In this document: piece after piece, positions 35,824 to 44,394 of the stretch
Position numbering within the stretch: the first letter of the stretch is position 1
Layout: the number at the start of each line of letters is the position of its first letter
Assembly: GCF_004346865.1 (NCBI RefSeq)
Contig: NZ_SMGR01000003.1
Span: forward strand, 62,001-126,000
Source of the DNA: Shimia isoporae
Lineage (GTDB): Bacteria; Pseudomonadota; Alphaproteobacteria; Rhodobacterales; Rhodobacteraceae
Direction: 5' to 3'
DNA: 64,000 nucleotides
The notes under the pieces: model-generated
Seen by the model: only the letters and a program-made list of their open reading frames with translations
What the model was told of the DNA's origin: nothing
Databases searched by the model: none
Translations under genes and position numbers: made by a program

Positions 35824-36507
35824 ATGCCTCACTCCCCAAAAAAGGGCGGCGTAGATCGCCGCCACGCGCCCTCCCTCGCGCCGAAACTCACTTTTGCCGG
35901 TCTGCACGCCGCAATCCTAGCGGCCTGCGCTTACCTGGCCTTTGCCGTCGATGTGCCTGATCCTACCCGCGCTGCCCTTCTTTTCGCTGCCACGGCGCTC
36001 TATTTCTCCCGACACCTGATCACACTCTTCGTGCTGCTCAAGCGGCGCGTGGACTACGCCGAGGCCATTGGCTTGTCCGCCTTCATGGCACTCTTTGAAA
36101 TCGGGTTTTTACTTCTTGGCGCGGGTGTCCTGTCCGGTCAGGCAACTCCGTTGGGGCCGCCTGATTTGCTCGGCGTTACGCTCATTCTTGTGGGCTCTTA
36201 CCTGAACACGGGCTCAGAGCTGCAACGCCATATCTGGAAAAAGGACCCAGCCCACAAAGGACAGTGCTACACCAATGGGCTATTTGGGCTGTCGATGCAT
36301 ATCAACTATTTCGGCGACACCGTGTTGTTCACCGGCTGGGCGCTTCTGGCCGCGTCATGGCTGGCGGCGTCGATCCCGCTGTTTGTCACCGCCGGCTTCG
36401 TCTTTTTCCACATACCGGCACTGGATGCCTATCTCGCGGATCGCTACGGGGACGCATTCAAGTCCTACGCCGCACGCACCTCGAAATTCGTGCCGTTTGT
36501 GTACTGA
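35824..36507 (+). CDS. isoprenylcysteine methyltransferase-like / DUF1295-type membrane protein
   Basis: A 227-residue membrane protein with about six helices. The C-terminal part carries the pattern shared by membrane methyltransferases and steroid reductase-like proteins: GSYLNTGSELQRHIWKKDPAHKGQCYTNGLFGLSMHINYFGDTVLFTGWALLA, then FFHIPALDAYLADRYGDAFKSYAARTSKFVPFVY. Such proteins modify lipophilic substrates; which reaction is not evident. The start is placed at the ATG at 35824, 11 bases after the previous stop; the long upstream open frame overlaps the neighbour and is not coding. Confidence 0.78.
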   Translation: MPHSPKKGGVDRRHAPSLAPKLTFAGLHAAILAACAYLAFAVDVPDPTRAALLFAATALYFSRHLITLFVLLKRRVDYAEAIGLSAFMALFEIGFLLLGAGVLSGQATPLGPPDLLGVTLILVGSYLNTGSELQRHIWKKDPAHKGQCYTNGLFGLSMHINYFGDTVLFTGWALLAASWLAASIPLFVTAGFVFFHIPALDAYLADRYGDAFKSYAARTSKFVPFVY

Positions 36508-36916
36508 CCAGTAAACCAAAGAGGGCACCACTTCGCGCGCGCCCGTTTCATCGACCCGTTCGGCAATGCATGTTGCGACCCCTCACCAGACCCTGCCTGA
36601 GGTAAATCGCCAAAGCAGGGGTTCAGCGGACAGCGGCCGTCAACAAACGCGAGTATTCTGCGTCACGTGTGTGATAGGCCGAAACTCTTTGGCAGCGCCA
36701 AAACAGACAGCAACCCCACCGCTGGCACCGCCCGCCCTCGGTCGCTTTTTACCGTTGAACCCGACGCCGACGTTTTGCAGACGCGATACCGACGTTTTGC
36801 AGACACCCATGTTTCTCAAAGCCCAACTCGGCACCAGCGCACAACACCTGCGCCCGCATCGCTGTTCGCGCAGGCGCAATTTAACGTTAGACTGGCTGCC
36901 AAAGAGGGAGACCACC
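36508..36916. other. 409-base intergenic region with a tandem repeat
   Basis: No supported gene lies between the membrane methyltransferase-like gene and the VOC gene. The region contains two exact 16-base direct repeats at 36767-36804 and ends in a GAGGGAG ribosome binding site for 36917. No terminator with a T tract is seen after 36507. Confidence 0.5.
36767..36804. repeat. two 16-base direct repeats, 22-base period
   Basis: CCGACGTTTTGCAGAC occurs at 36767-36782 and again at 36789-36804. The 22-base spacing is about two helical turns, placing both copies on the same face of DNA, as for cooperative regulator binding. It lies 113 bases before the VOC gene start. Confidence 0.6.
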
Positions 36917-37498
36917 ATGCGCAAGATTCAAGCTCAAGGCGTCCACCACATCACCTTGACCGGTGCAGATCGCCAAACTTCCATCGACTTCTGGGAAGGT
37001 GTGCTGGGCATGCCATTCATCTTTGACCAGCCCAATCTCGATGACCCCGACGAAGGTCACTTGTACTTCGACCCCGGCGACGGGCGGCTGATCACGATCT
37101 TCACCAACGAAACCCGCACGCCCGATCCCCGACGCACACCAACCGAACCCGGTTGTGTGCACCACCTCGCGTTCAACATCAGCCGTGCGTCTTTTTTGCA
37201 AACTGTCGAACGCCTCGATGAAAGGGGGATCAAACATTCCGGTCCCAAAGACCGCGGCTTCATGGATTCGATCTATTTCACGGACCCGATGGGGCTTTTG
37301 ATTGAACTGGCCTGCTACAAGTTCGAGCCTCCACTTGGCTGCTCACACGCCGACGTTATGATCCGCGCGCACCGCCTTCGCGTCGAGGCCGGCGACTACA
37401 ATATTCAGGAAAAGCACCTCGCGGATGCCATAGAGGATCTGGTCCTTGAGCGGCAGGGATCACTATCGTCCAACCGCGACCCGGCCAATCCGTACTAA
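36917..37498 (+). CDS. VOC family (glyoxalase/dioxygenase fold) protein
   Basis: A 193-residue protein with the paired beta-alpha-beta fold of glyoxalase I and extradiol dioxygenases. The first metal His is in GVHHITLTGADRQTSIDFW; a second is in CVHHLAFNI; the Glu ligand is in YFTDPMGLLIELACYKFEPP. All three are as expected for an active metal site. Text is similar to proteins named glyoxalase/bleomycin resistance or ring-cleaving dioxygenase, with no specific substrate. A GAGGGAG motif precedes the ATG. Its stop overlaps by 4 bases the end of the convergent small membrane gene. Confidence 0.85.
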   Translation: MRKIQAQGVHHITLTGADRQTSIDFWEGVLGMPFIFDQPNLDDPDEGHLYFDPGDGRLITIFTNETRTPDPRRTPTEPGCVHHLAFNISRASFLQTVERLDERGIKHSGPKDRGFMDSIYFTDPMGLLIELACYKFEPPLGCSHADVMIRAHRLRVEAGDYNIQEKHLADAIEDLVLERQGSLSSNRDPANPY

Positions 37499-37728
37499 GC
37501 CGCGGCCATACCAGCCATCATCGCCGCCAATGCGATCGCGTGTATCAACATGATTGCGCGGTCGTTCCACATTACGCCTACGACAAACCAGCCCGTCAGA
37601 CCGATCACGAAAAACCCCACATTCCAATATGTAAGACCAAAAGCCGTCGCCCCGCACCCGAGGATCTGCGCCACCGAGGCAGTCCATTTGACCACCCCGG
37701 AAACGTCCAGTTTCCTGATCGCCCCCAT
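37495..37728 (-). CDS. small integral membrane protein, 77 residues
   Basis: A short protein with two to three hydrophobic segments (about residues 12-32, 34-52 and 56-76) and ending in AAA. The family is not one I can name with confidence. It starts 4 bases after the SDR gene ends on the same strand, so it is almost certainly co-transcribed and may anchor or accompany that enzyme. The stop TAG overlaps the end of the VOC gene. Confidence 0.65.
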   Translation of the reverse strand: MGAIRKLDVSGVVKWTASVAQILGCGATAFGLTYWNVGFFVIGLTGWFVVGVMWNDRAIMLIHAIALAAMMAGMAAA

Positions 37729-37732
37729 GATC

Positions 37733-38428
37733 TCAGAGGTGCCCTGTCAAACCGCCGTCGATGCGCCAATTCTGCCCTGTAACATAGGTGCCTTCACCGG
37801 CCAGATAACTCACCAGAGAGGCCACCTCACCCGCGGTGCCATAGCGTCCCATCGGGATACGCGCCTTGCGGTCGTCGGTCTCCGGCAAGCTATCTATGAA
37901 ACCCGGCAAGATGTTGTTCATTCGTACATTCTCACCCGCAAATTTATCCGCGAACAATTTGGTGAAACTCGCCAATCCGGCGCGGAACACGCCACTTGTC
38001 GGAAAGAGCGGATCAGGCTCGAAAACGGCAAATGTGGAGATATTGACAATCGAACCGCCCCCTTGCTTGACCATAATCGGCGCAACCAACCGAGCAGGCC
38101 GAATGACATTCATCAGGTAGTATTCCATACCTAGGTGCCAATCCTCGTCGCTAATCTCCATGATGTCCCCTTTGGGGCCATGTCCCGCCGAGTTGACCAA
38201 GACATCGATGCGTCCCCATTTCTCCATGGCCTTGTCCACCAGGCCTTCCAAGTCTGCAGCGACGAGGTTTGAACCTGTGACGCCCACGCCACCCAGTTCT
38301 TCTGCCAGAGCCTTGCCTTTGCCCGAAGACGACAGGATCGCAATTTCGAAACCATCCTCGCGCAACCTTCGAGCTGCATCGGCTCCCATGCCAGACCCGC
38401 CAGCGGTGATCATTGCGACTTTGACCAT
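37733..38428 (-). CDS. short-chain dehydrogenase/reductase
   Basis: A 231-residue NAD(P)-dependent oxidoreductase of the classical SDR type. The nucleotide-binding motif is ITAGGSGMGADAA (TGxxxGxG form), followed by NSAG in LVNSAGHGP, and a C-terminal GQNWRIDGGLTGHL of the enoyl reductase-like ending. The catalytic Tyr-x3-Lys is not standard: the usual place reads FPTSGVFRAGLASFTKLFA, with Phe in place of Tyr, so activity may be altered. Good ribosome binding site AAGGAG. Divergent from the LysR gene, which may control it. Confidence 0.85.
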   Translation of the reverse strand: MVKVAMITAGGSGMGADAARRLREDGFEIAILSSSGKGKALAEELGGVGVTGSNLVAADLEGLVDKAMEKWGRIDVLVNSAGHGPKGDIMEISDEDWHLGMEYYLMNVIRPARLVAPIMVKQGGGSIVNISTFAVFEPDPLFPTSGVFRAGLASFTKLFADKFAGENVRMNNILPGFIDSLPETDDRKARIPMGRYGTAGEVASLVSYLAGEGTYVTGQNWRIDGGLTGHL

Positions 38429-38524
38429 GATTATCTCCTTTGATTTTGTGTGATCATGCCCAACCAACGGGTGCTTGACCAATCATGCTTTCTCGCCAAG
38501 ACTGTAGAAAAACTACTGGCTTGT

Positions 38525-39382
38525 ATGATGTTACCACCTAACCTCAACGCTCTCAGGATGTTCGATGCAGCAGCGCGGCACCTAAATTTTCGCCTTGCTT
38601 CAGAGGAGCTTAACCTCACCCAGGGGGCGGTCGCGCAACAGGTTCGCAACCTCGAAGAAAGCCTGAGAGTAAAACTTTTCTCTCGCCTTGCCCGCGGCCT
38701 TTCCCTGACAGACGCCGGAGCAACCTATCATGTTGAAGTCCGCAAAGCCTTGGACATCATAGATATTGCGACTGCCGACTTGCACCCGGCGCCGCGCGCT
38801 GTGACGCTCTCGCTACCGCCGTCACTGGCTGCCAAATGGCTCGTACCCCGCCTGACCGCGTTCACCGATGCATGCCCTGACATCACTTTGCGCACCCATG
38901 CCAGTGCCGAAGTCAGCGATTTGCGCCGCGACGGAATTGATCTCGCAATCCGCCAGGGCCCGATACCGAAAGATCCAGGAATGGTAATACGCAGGCTCGC
39001 AGACCTGAACCTGATCGCGGTTGCAAGCCCGGCCTACCTCGCGCCGCATTCCCGACCACAGCATTTGCCCGATTTCTCGGCTCACAAACTGATCGAGGAC
39101 AGCCACGCTCACTGGCGAGCGCTTATGTCCGCAAACAGCCTGCCGAATCCGGCCTCCTTGCTCAGCTTTAATCAGACCGCCCTCGCCATTGACGCCGCCA
39201 CCAACGGACAAGGGATCACCATTGCGCCGAAATTGCTGGTACAAGAAGCGTTGGAAACCGGCCTTCTCGAAACTGTCTGGACGCCACCTGCGAGCTTTGA
39301 GGCCTTTCACATACTGCATCCGAAATCCCGCCATCCCGCGCGGGATCAAGTCATTGACTGGCTGCTGCAAAACGTGTCCTGA
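38525..39382 (+). CDS. LysR family transcriptional regulator, GcvA-like
   Basis: A 285-residue DNA-binding regulator. The N-terminal winged helix is in LNALRMFDAAARHLNFRLASEELNLTQGAVAQQVRNLEESLRVKLFSRLARGLSLTDAG, matching the GcvA subgroup; the rest is the ligand-binding domain (DGIDLAIRQG, GQGITIAPKLLVQEAL). I chose the ATG at 38525 because homologues start just before LNALR. It is divergent from the SDR operon with a 96-base gap, the usual arrangement for LysR control of the neighbour. Ligand unknown. Confidence 0.9.
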   Translation: MMLPPNLNALRMFDAAARHLNFRLASEELNLTQGAVAQQVRNLEESLRVKLFSRLARGLSLTDAGATYHVEVRKALDIIDIATADLHPAPRAVTLSLPPSLAAKWLVPRLTAFTDACPDITLRTHASAEVSDLRRDGIDLAIRQGPIPKDPGMVIRRLADLNLIAVASPAYLAPHSRPQHLPDFSAHKLIEDSHAHWRALMSANSLPNPASLLSFNQTALAIDAATNGQGITIAPKLLVQEALETGLLETVWTPPASFEAFHILHPKSRHPARDQVIDWLLQNVS

Positions 39383-39412
39383 AAACAAAACCGAATGCCT
39401 CAAGACGCAATC

Positions 39413-39424
39413 GAACGATCGTTC
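39413..39424. promoter_or_regulatory. candidate operator palindrome
   Basis: GAACGATCGTTC is a perfect 12-base palindrome, followed by six A residues, in the 215-base gap before the binding protein gene. It resembles sites for TetR-type dimers; the binder is unknown. Confidence 0.4.
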
Positions 39425-39597
39425 AAAAAAGAATCACTGGCCTCAATTCTCTTGGTTGATGTAGGAAAAAATCGCGTTTCTTTTCTGCAAAAACAATGCG
39501 CTACCGTCATGCGAGCAAAAAGCGACCGCGCAAGAAAACCTTTTCTTTAGGAGTTCAAAATAAGCCTCCCTTCATGACATTTAGAAGGAACGCTCAA

Positions 39598-40302
39598 ATG
39601 ATGAAAACACTCGCAGTTTGCGCCGCTCTCGCTCCAGCAGCAGTATTCGCGCAAGACGCTTCCCTGGACCTGTTCACGGAATCCTACGCGCCTTACTCCT
39701 ACATGGAAGGCGACAAACTGACTGGCCACGCGGTCGATATCGTGACAGAAGCGCTGTCGCGCTCTGGCGTCGAAGCCTCCATGGAACTGACCAAATGGAC
39801 ACGCGCGATCTCTCTCGCCGAGAAAAAGCCGAACACCTGTGTTTTCACCACTGCTCGCACCGAAGAGCGTGAAGACAAATTCCAGTGGGTTGGTCCTATG
39901 TACACCTCCAGCGTATTCCTGGTGCAGCAGAAGGGCGCCAACGCCGACGTAACCGGCCTCGAGCAGGCTCTGACCAAAACCATCGGTTCCCAGTCCGGCG
40001 ACTATACCGTTGGCCTGCTGGAAAAAATGGGCGCGACCAACATCGACCTCGCGGCCGACCAGGTGATGACCCTCAAGAAGCTGGAAGCAGGTCGTCTTGA
40101 CTATGCAATCGTTCTGCAGGCAGCCGCCGAAGCAGCGACCGCAAGCGGCAAGCTGGAAATCGCGATGGAAGCCGAGCGCAGCGAGTTCTACCTCGCATGC
40201 TCCAAGACCACGGACGCTGGTCTGGTTACCAAAATGAACGACGCAATCGGCTCCATCGTAGCAGACGGCAGCCGCGACAAATTTGTGGCTGCGTACGAAT
40301 AA
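39598..40302 (+). CDS. periplasmic substrate-binding protein, family 3 (orphan)
   Basis: A 234-residue exported protein of the SBP_bac_3 family. A signal peptide (MMKTLAVCAALAPAAVFA) is followed by LDLFTESYAPYSYMEGDKLTGHAVDIVTEAL, the standard opening that binds amino acids or similar polar ligands, and WTRAISLAEKKPNTCVFTTART. The two-lobe structure is complete. There is no permease or ATPase gene nearby; instead a chemoreceptor gene follows 180 bases later. AAGGAA lies upstream of the ATG. It may deliver ligand to the receptor rather than to a transporter, which is inference. Confidence 0.85.
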   Translation: MMKTLAVCAALAPAAVFAQDASLDLFTESYAPYSYMEGDKLTGHAVDIVTEALSRSGVEASMELTKWTRAISLAEKKPNTCVFTTARTEEREDKFQWVGPMYTSSVFLVQQKGANADVTGLEQALTKTIGSQSGDYTVGLLEKMGATNIDLAADQVMTLKKLEAGRLDYAIVLQAAAEAATASGKLEIAMEAERSEFYLACSKTTDAGLVTKMNDAIGSIVADGSRDKFVAAYE

Positions 40303-40323
40303 TCGCGCCAGTCGCATGACTTA

Positions 40324-40354
40324 GCCGCACCCTGCCAAAGCGCAGCGGTGCGGC
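40324..40354 (+). terminator. hairpin between binding protein and chemoreceptor genes
   Basis: GCCGCACC and GGTGCGGC form an 8-base perfect stem with a 15-base loop, 22 bases after the binding protein stop. No T tract follows, so it may stabilise the upstream mRNA or attenuate rather than fully terminate, leaving room for read-through. Confidence 0.45.
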
Positions 40355-40482
40355 CTCCCCAAATTTCGATCACCGCCCAGCCAAAAGCCACGGCAGGTTG
40401 TCAGACGGACAGGATTGTCCCCTCCAACCTCAGGCGACCTGGGAAAGACCGAGACCACGGGGTCTGCCTCAAGGAGGGCAAA

Positions 40483-42207
40483 ATGAACGGTGAAAAGAAG
40501 CGGTTTTTGGGAAAATCGATCATGGGGCGCCTTTTGCTCCCGATCATCGCGTGCATCGCGATCTCCAACGCTGCCTACACAACGTTTTGGGTGAACAAAC
40601 AAAGCTCGACGTTGGTAGACGCTTTTGAAAACGAACTTCAGCTGGCGCAGACATTTGTCGCACCGCCCATCGCGGCCGCCGTTTGGGATTTCAACTCCGA
40701 CGCGGCAAACGGTGCCATTCAGGGCATCACACAGATGGACGACGCTCTGTTTGCTCAGGTGATCGTAGACGGCGACATCTTCGCAGAAGTTGCGGCCGAA
40801 GGCGCCGAAAACGAAAACTGGGCCGAAGGTATCGCCCAGATCCTGGAACTCGAGGACGCCAGTGCGCGCCTCGGCATCGGTTCCGTGGATTACATCAAAT
40901 TTCCGATCGTGCACTCTGACGGCAGCACCGTTGCCCAGATGGTGCTCGGTTTCAACAACGGCACAATCGATGCAGTTGTTCAAAATCTCTATGTTCAGTC
41001 CATCATCACCGGACTTTTGATCGTACTGATCGTAGGTGCCATTGTGTACTTCTCTGCAGCCTCGGTAACCAAGCCTCTGGCGCGGATCGTGGAACGCATC
41101 GCAGCCCTGCGCGAAGGCGATCTGGACAGCGAAGTTCCTGGCGCGGACCGTCACGATGAACTCGGCCGTCTTTCCGGCGCTGTTAGCGAGTTTGTGGAAA
41201 CCATGCGTGCCAACGCAGAACTGGAAAAAAACTCCAAAGCCGCCTCCAAAGAACAGGCCGAAGTTGTGGGTGAACTCGCCAAAGGCCTGAACCAGTTGGC
41301 CAAAGGCATGCTCAGCCACCGCATCACTGCGGAGATGAGCGATGACTACGTCATGCTACGCTCGGACTTCAACGAAACCGCGTCCGCACTGGATGATGTG
41401 ATCGGTCGCGTCTTGTCCACGATCGACCAGATCGAACAACAGACGCACCAGATGGCAGACGGCACTCGCGACCTCGCAAAGCGCACGGAAAACCAGGCGG
41501 CGACGCTCGAAGAAACCGCTGCGGCCATCGGTCAAATCACATCCAGCGTGCAAACTGCGTCTGATCAGGCCAAGGAAGTGGAGACCACAGTTTCAGCCAC
41601 CAAGGCAGAAGCAGAGCGTGGCGGCGACGTTGTCAAACGGGCTGTGGACGCGATGCGTGAAATCAAGGACTCCGCAGACCAGATTTCCGCAATCAACAGC
41701 GTCATCGAAGACATCTCTTTCCAGACCAACCTTCTTGCGCTTAACGCGGGCGTCGAAGCCGCCCGTGCAGGCGATGCCGGTCGCGGGTTCGCGGTTGTGG
41801 CCTCCGAAGTTCGGTCGCTGGCGCTGCGCGCTTCCACATCCGCCAGCGAAATCGGCGAGTTGATCGATACTTCCTCCGACAAGGTTGCCATTGGTGTGGA
41901 ACTTGTGGACGAGGCCGGTCAAGCGATCGAAGCCATCGTGGACAAGATCCAAGATGTTTCTGCACTGGTCGTAAAGATCGCGGAATCCTCCAACGATCAG
42001 GCCACATCGATCACCGAGATCAACTCTGGCGTTTCTGATCTGGACCGCGTGACGCAGCAAAACGCCAGCTTGGTCGAACATTCCTCCGAGCAAGGTCGTG
42101 CGTTGCAAATCGCCGCCTCGGAACTGGCTGAACAAGTGGCAGCCTTCCGACCCTCCAAAAAGGCTCCCAAGAAGGTCCAAGAGGTCGAATTCCGCCGCTC
42201 GGCTTAA
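40483..42207 (+). CDS. methyl-accepting chemotaxis protein
   Basis: A 574-residue chemoreceptor. Membrane helix 1 (residues 15-35) and helix 2 (about 173-195) enclose a 137-residue periplasmic ligand domain of no family I can name. A HAMP linker (about 196-250) with a second HAMP-like segment leads to the cytoplasmic signalling coiled coil, whose tip is the highly conserved [34 protein letters not shown]. The tail lacks the NWETF-type CheR-docking pentapeptide. AAGGAGG precedes the ATG at 40483. No other che genes are in the window. It probably partners with the binding protein upstream. Confidence 0.93.
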   Translation: MNGEKKRFLGKSIMGRLLLPIIACIAISNAAYTTFWVNKQSSTLVDAFENELQLAQTFVAPPIAAAVWDFNSDAANGAIQGITQMDDALFAQVIVDGDIFAEVAAEGAENENWAEGIAQILELEDASARLGIGSVDYIKFPIVHSDGSTVAQMVLGFNNGTIDAVVQNLYVQSIITGLLIVLIVGAIVYFSAASVTKPLARIVERIAALREGDLDSEVPGADRHDELGRLSGAVSEFVETMRANAELEKNSKAASKEQAEVVGELAKGLNQLAKGMLSHRITAEMSDDYVMLRSDFNETASALDDVIGRVLSTIDQIEQQTHQMADGTRDLAKRTENQAATLEETAAAIGQITSSVQTASDQAKEVETTVSATKAEAERGGDVVKRAVDAMREIKDSADQISAINSVIEDISFQTNLLALNAGVEAARAGDAGRGFAVVASEVRSLALRASTSASEIGELIDTSSDKVAIGVELVDEAGQAIEAIVDKIQDVSALVVKIAESSNDQATSITEINSGVSDLDRVTQQNASLVEHSSEQGRALQIAASELAEQVAAFRPSKKAPKKVQEVEFRRSA

Positions 42208-42382
42208 TGCCTCGAAACACTCGTACGGTCGCGTCTTCTCCACCGGAGAGCAGACCATCGATCACATAATTCGGATTTGCCCGCCAGCCAATTGCTGCGC
42301 GGGCATTTCCTTTTCGAGCCTGATTACGTCGAAGCGAAAAGCGCCTCTTCCCACCTGCGCACAACCATGGCAACGTCTTGCC

Positions 42383-43321
42383 ATGACACATCAAATCACC
42401 AGCCCCGATGGCACCCAAATCAGCCGCTTTGCCTTTGGTTGCATGCAGTTCGGGGGCACGGCCGATACACTGGCTTCCCAACGCATGTTCGAAGACTGTC
42501 TCGCAGCTGGCATTACACATTTTGACACCGCCTACGCCTATACAGGCGGTCAAAGCGAAGAGATTCTGGGGAAGCTGATCGTTCCGCATCGCGACCGCCT
42601 CGTCGTTGCAACCAAAGTTGGTTACGTCGGTGGTGCCAGTGCGCGGAATATGCGGACACAATTCGATGAGTCGCGCCGCCGTCTCGATATGGATCACGTG
42701 GATATTCTGTATCTGCACCGCTTCGATCCGGAAACAGAGCTGAGCGAGACGCTGGAGTGTTTTGCGGCCTTGAAGTCCGAGGGCAAAATCTCGCACGTCG
42801 GGCTCTCGAATTTTGCCGCATGGCAGGTGGTCAAGGCATCCTTCATGGCGCAATCCCTTGATATGACAATCGACGTGCTGCAGCCAATGTACAGTCTGGT
42901 GAAACGTCAGGCAGAGGTCGAAATCCTGCCCATGTGCTCCGACCTCGGCATTCTTCCTGCAACCTATTCACCACTCGGCGGAGGTCTGCTGACAGGAAAA
43001 TACAGCAGCAAACAGGTGGATGGACGTCTTGCCACTGACGAGCGCTACGCCGCTCGATATGGTCAGGAATGGATGCACGACGCGGCGAGTCAACTGGCCG
43101 AGATCGCCGCCGAACTTGGAACCCATCCCGCAACCCTTGCCGTTGCCTGGGCTGCTCAGCACGACAGTGCGCCCAGCCCGATCCTTTCCGCAAGAAACAC
43201 CGATCAGCTTGCTCCGTCACTGGCAGCGCTTTCTTTAGAAATGGACCGCGACCTCTATAACCGGCTGACTGAGCTCACCCCGACACCGCCTCCCGCCACA
43301 GACCGACTGGAAGAAGCATGA
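42383..43321 (+). CDS. aldo/keto reductase
   Basis: A 312-residue NADPH-dependent oxidoreductase with a TIM barrel. The catalytic Asp and Tyr fall in ITHFDTAYAYTGGQSEEILGK, the catalytic Lys in LVVATKVGY, and the His in VDILYLHRFDPE. The cofactor region near the end (SPILSARNTDQLAPSLAAL) is standard. The ATG at 42383 is chosen where homology begins; the longer open frame runs back into the chemoreceptor gene. It overlaps the next gene by 4 bases as the first member of a three-gene operon. Substrate unknown. Confidence 0.9.
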   Translation: MTHQITSPDGTQISRFAFGCMQFGGTADTLASQRMFEDCLAAGITHFDTAYAYTGGQSEEILGKLIVPHRDRLVVATKVGYVGGASARNMRTQFDESRRRLDMDHVDILYLHRFDPETELSETLECFAALKSEGKISHVGLSNFAAWQVVKASFMAQSLDMTIDVLQPMYSLVKRQAEVEILPMCSDLGILPATYSPLGGGLLTGKYSSKQVDGRLATDERYAARYGQEWMHDAASQLAEIAAELGTHPATLAVAWAAQHDSAPSPILSARNTDQLAPSLAALSLEMDRDLYNRLTELTPTPPPATDRLEEA

Positions 43322-44394
43322 TCGACTTTCTCGTTATCGGCGGCGGTATCGCCGGCACGTCCGCAGCAGCGCGTCTTTCCGAACTCGGCCAGACCCTCCT
43401 GCTCGAACGCGAGTCCTCACTTGGGTACCATGCAAGCGGTCGCTCGGCGGCTCTTTATGAATCCAATTACGGCCTCGCAAGCACAGTCGCGCTTTCAAAA
43501 GCCAGTTCCGATTTCTTCCACAACGCCCACGGCGGTTTCCTAAGCCCACGCGGCCTTATGTTCATTGCCGCACACGGACAGAAAGACGCGTTCGCCAAAG
43601 CCTGCGAAGAATTCCATGTAGACCCGATTTCCATCGATGCGGCTGTCGCCAAGGTTCCAATCCTGAACCCTGAAACCGTTGGTCAGGTGGCTTTTCACGA
43701 GGCAGCCTTTGACATCGACACCGACCGGATGATCCAGACTTTCGCAAAACAGGTGCGTGACAATGCCGGAACTGTTCTGACCGGTCAGGAAGTCACCGCG
43801 ATCGCCCGCACCAAACGGGGATGGGACGTCACATCAAACGACGAAACCTACAGCGCAAAGATCGTTTTCAACGCGGCCGGTGCATGGGTCGACAGCATCG
43901 CAAGATTGGCAGGCGTCGAACCTCTCGGCTTCACCCCGATGCGCCGCTCAATGGCCCGAATCCCCGCGCCCGGCGGTCACGACCTGTCTGGATGGCCAAT
44001 GATTCTGGATATCCACGAAACATGGTATGCCAAGCCCGACGCGGGAAGCCTGCTTGTGTCACCGGCCGAAGAGGACCCAATGCAACCCTTCGATGCCTGG
44101 CCGGACGACATGGTGCTCGCCGAAGGTATTGCGCGATATCAGGAATATGTAACCGAGGAAGTCACTCAGCTGACAGCCAGCTGGGCCGGTTTACGGACAT
44201 TCTCACCCGATCGAAACTTGGTGCTCGGACCGTCAACCGAAGATTCAACCTTCTTCTGGGTCGCCGGTCAGGGCGGCTATGGCTTTCAGTCCGCACCCGC
44301 CGCCAGCCAATATGTCGCCGATCAGATCGCAGGTCGGGCGTCCGAACTCGACCAAAAAACTTGTGACGCCCTCAGCCCAGAAAGGTTCGCCTGA
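43318..44394 (+). CDS. FAD-dependent D-amino acid dehydrogenase, DauA-like
   Basis: A 358-residue flavoenzyme of the DAO family. The N-terminus binds FAD through IGGGIAGTSAAARL (residues 7-20). GYHASGRSAALYESNYG, NAAGAWVDSIARLAGVEPLGFTPMRRSMA, and FFWVAGQGGYGFQSAPA closely match the text of Pseudomonas D-arginine dehydrogenase DauA, which oxidises D-amino acids to keto acids and ammonia. Substrate remains an inference. Its start overlaps the aldo/keto reductase stop; its stop overlaps the ATG of the next gene. Confidence 0.87.
   Translation: MIDFLVIGGGIAGTSAAARLSELGQTLLLERESSLGYHASGRSAALYESNYGLASTVALSKASSDFFHNAHGGFLSPRGLMFIAAHGQKDAFAKACEEFHVDPISIDAAVAKVPILNPETVGQVAFHEAAFDIDTDRMIQTFAKQVRDNAGTVLTGQEVTAIARTKRGWDVTSNDETYSAKIVFNAAGAWVDSIARLAGVEPLGFTPMRRSMARIPAPGGHDLSGWPMILDIHETWYAKPDAGSLLVSPAEEDPMQPFDAWPDDMVLAEGIARYQEYVTEEVTQLTASWAGLRTFSPDRNLVLGPSTEDSTFFWVAGQGGYGFQSAPAASQYVADQIAGRASELDQKTCDALSPERFA

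Noticed and set aside
36566-36916. An in-frame N-terminal extension of the VOC protein.
   Set aside because: The glyoxalase fold begins right after the ATG at 36917, which has a good ribosome binding site. The extension is not domain-like and includes the repeat region.
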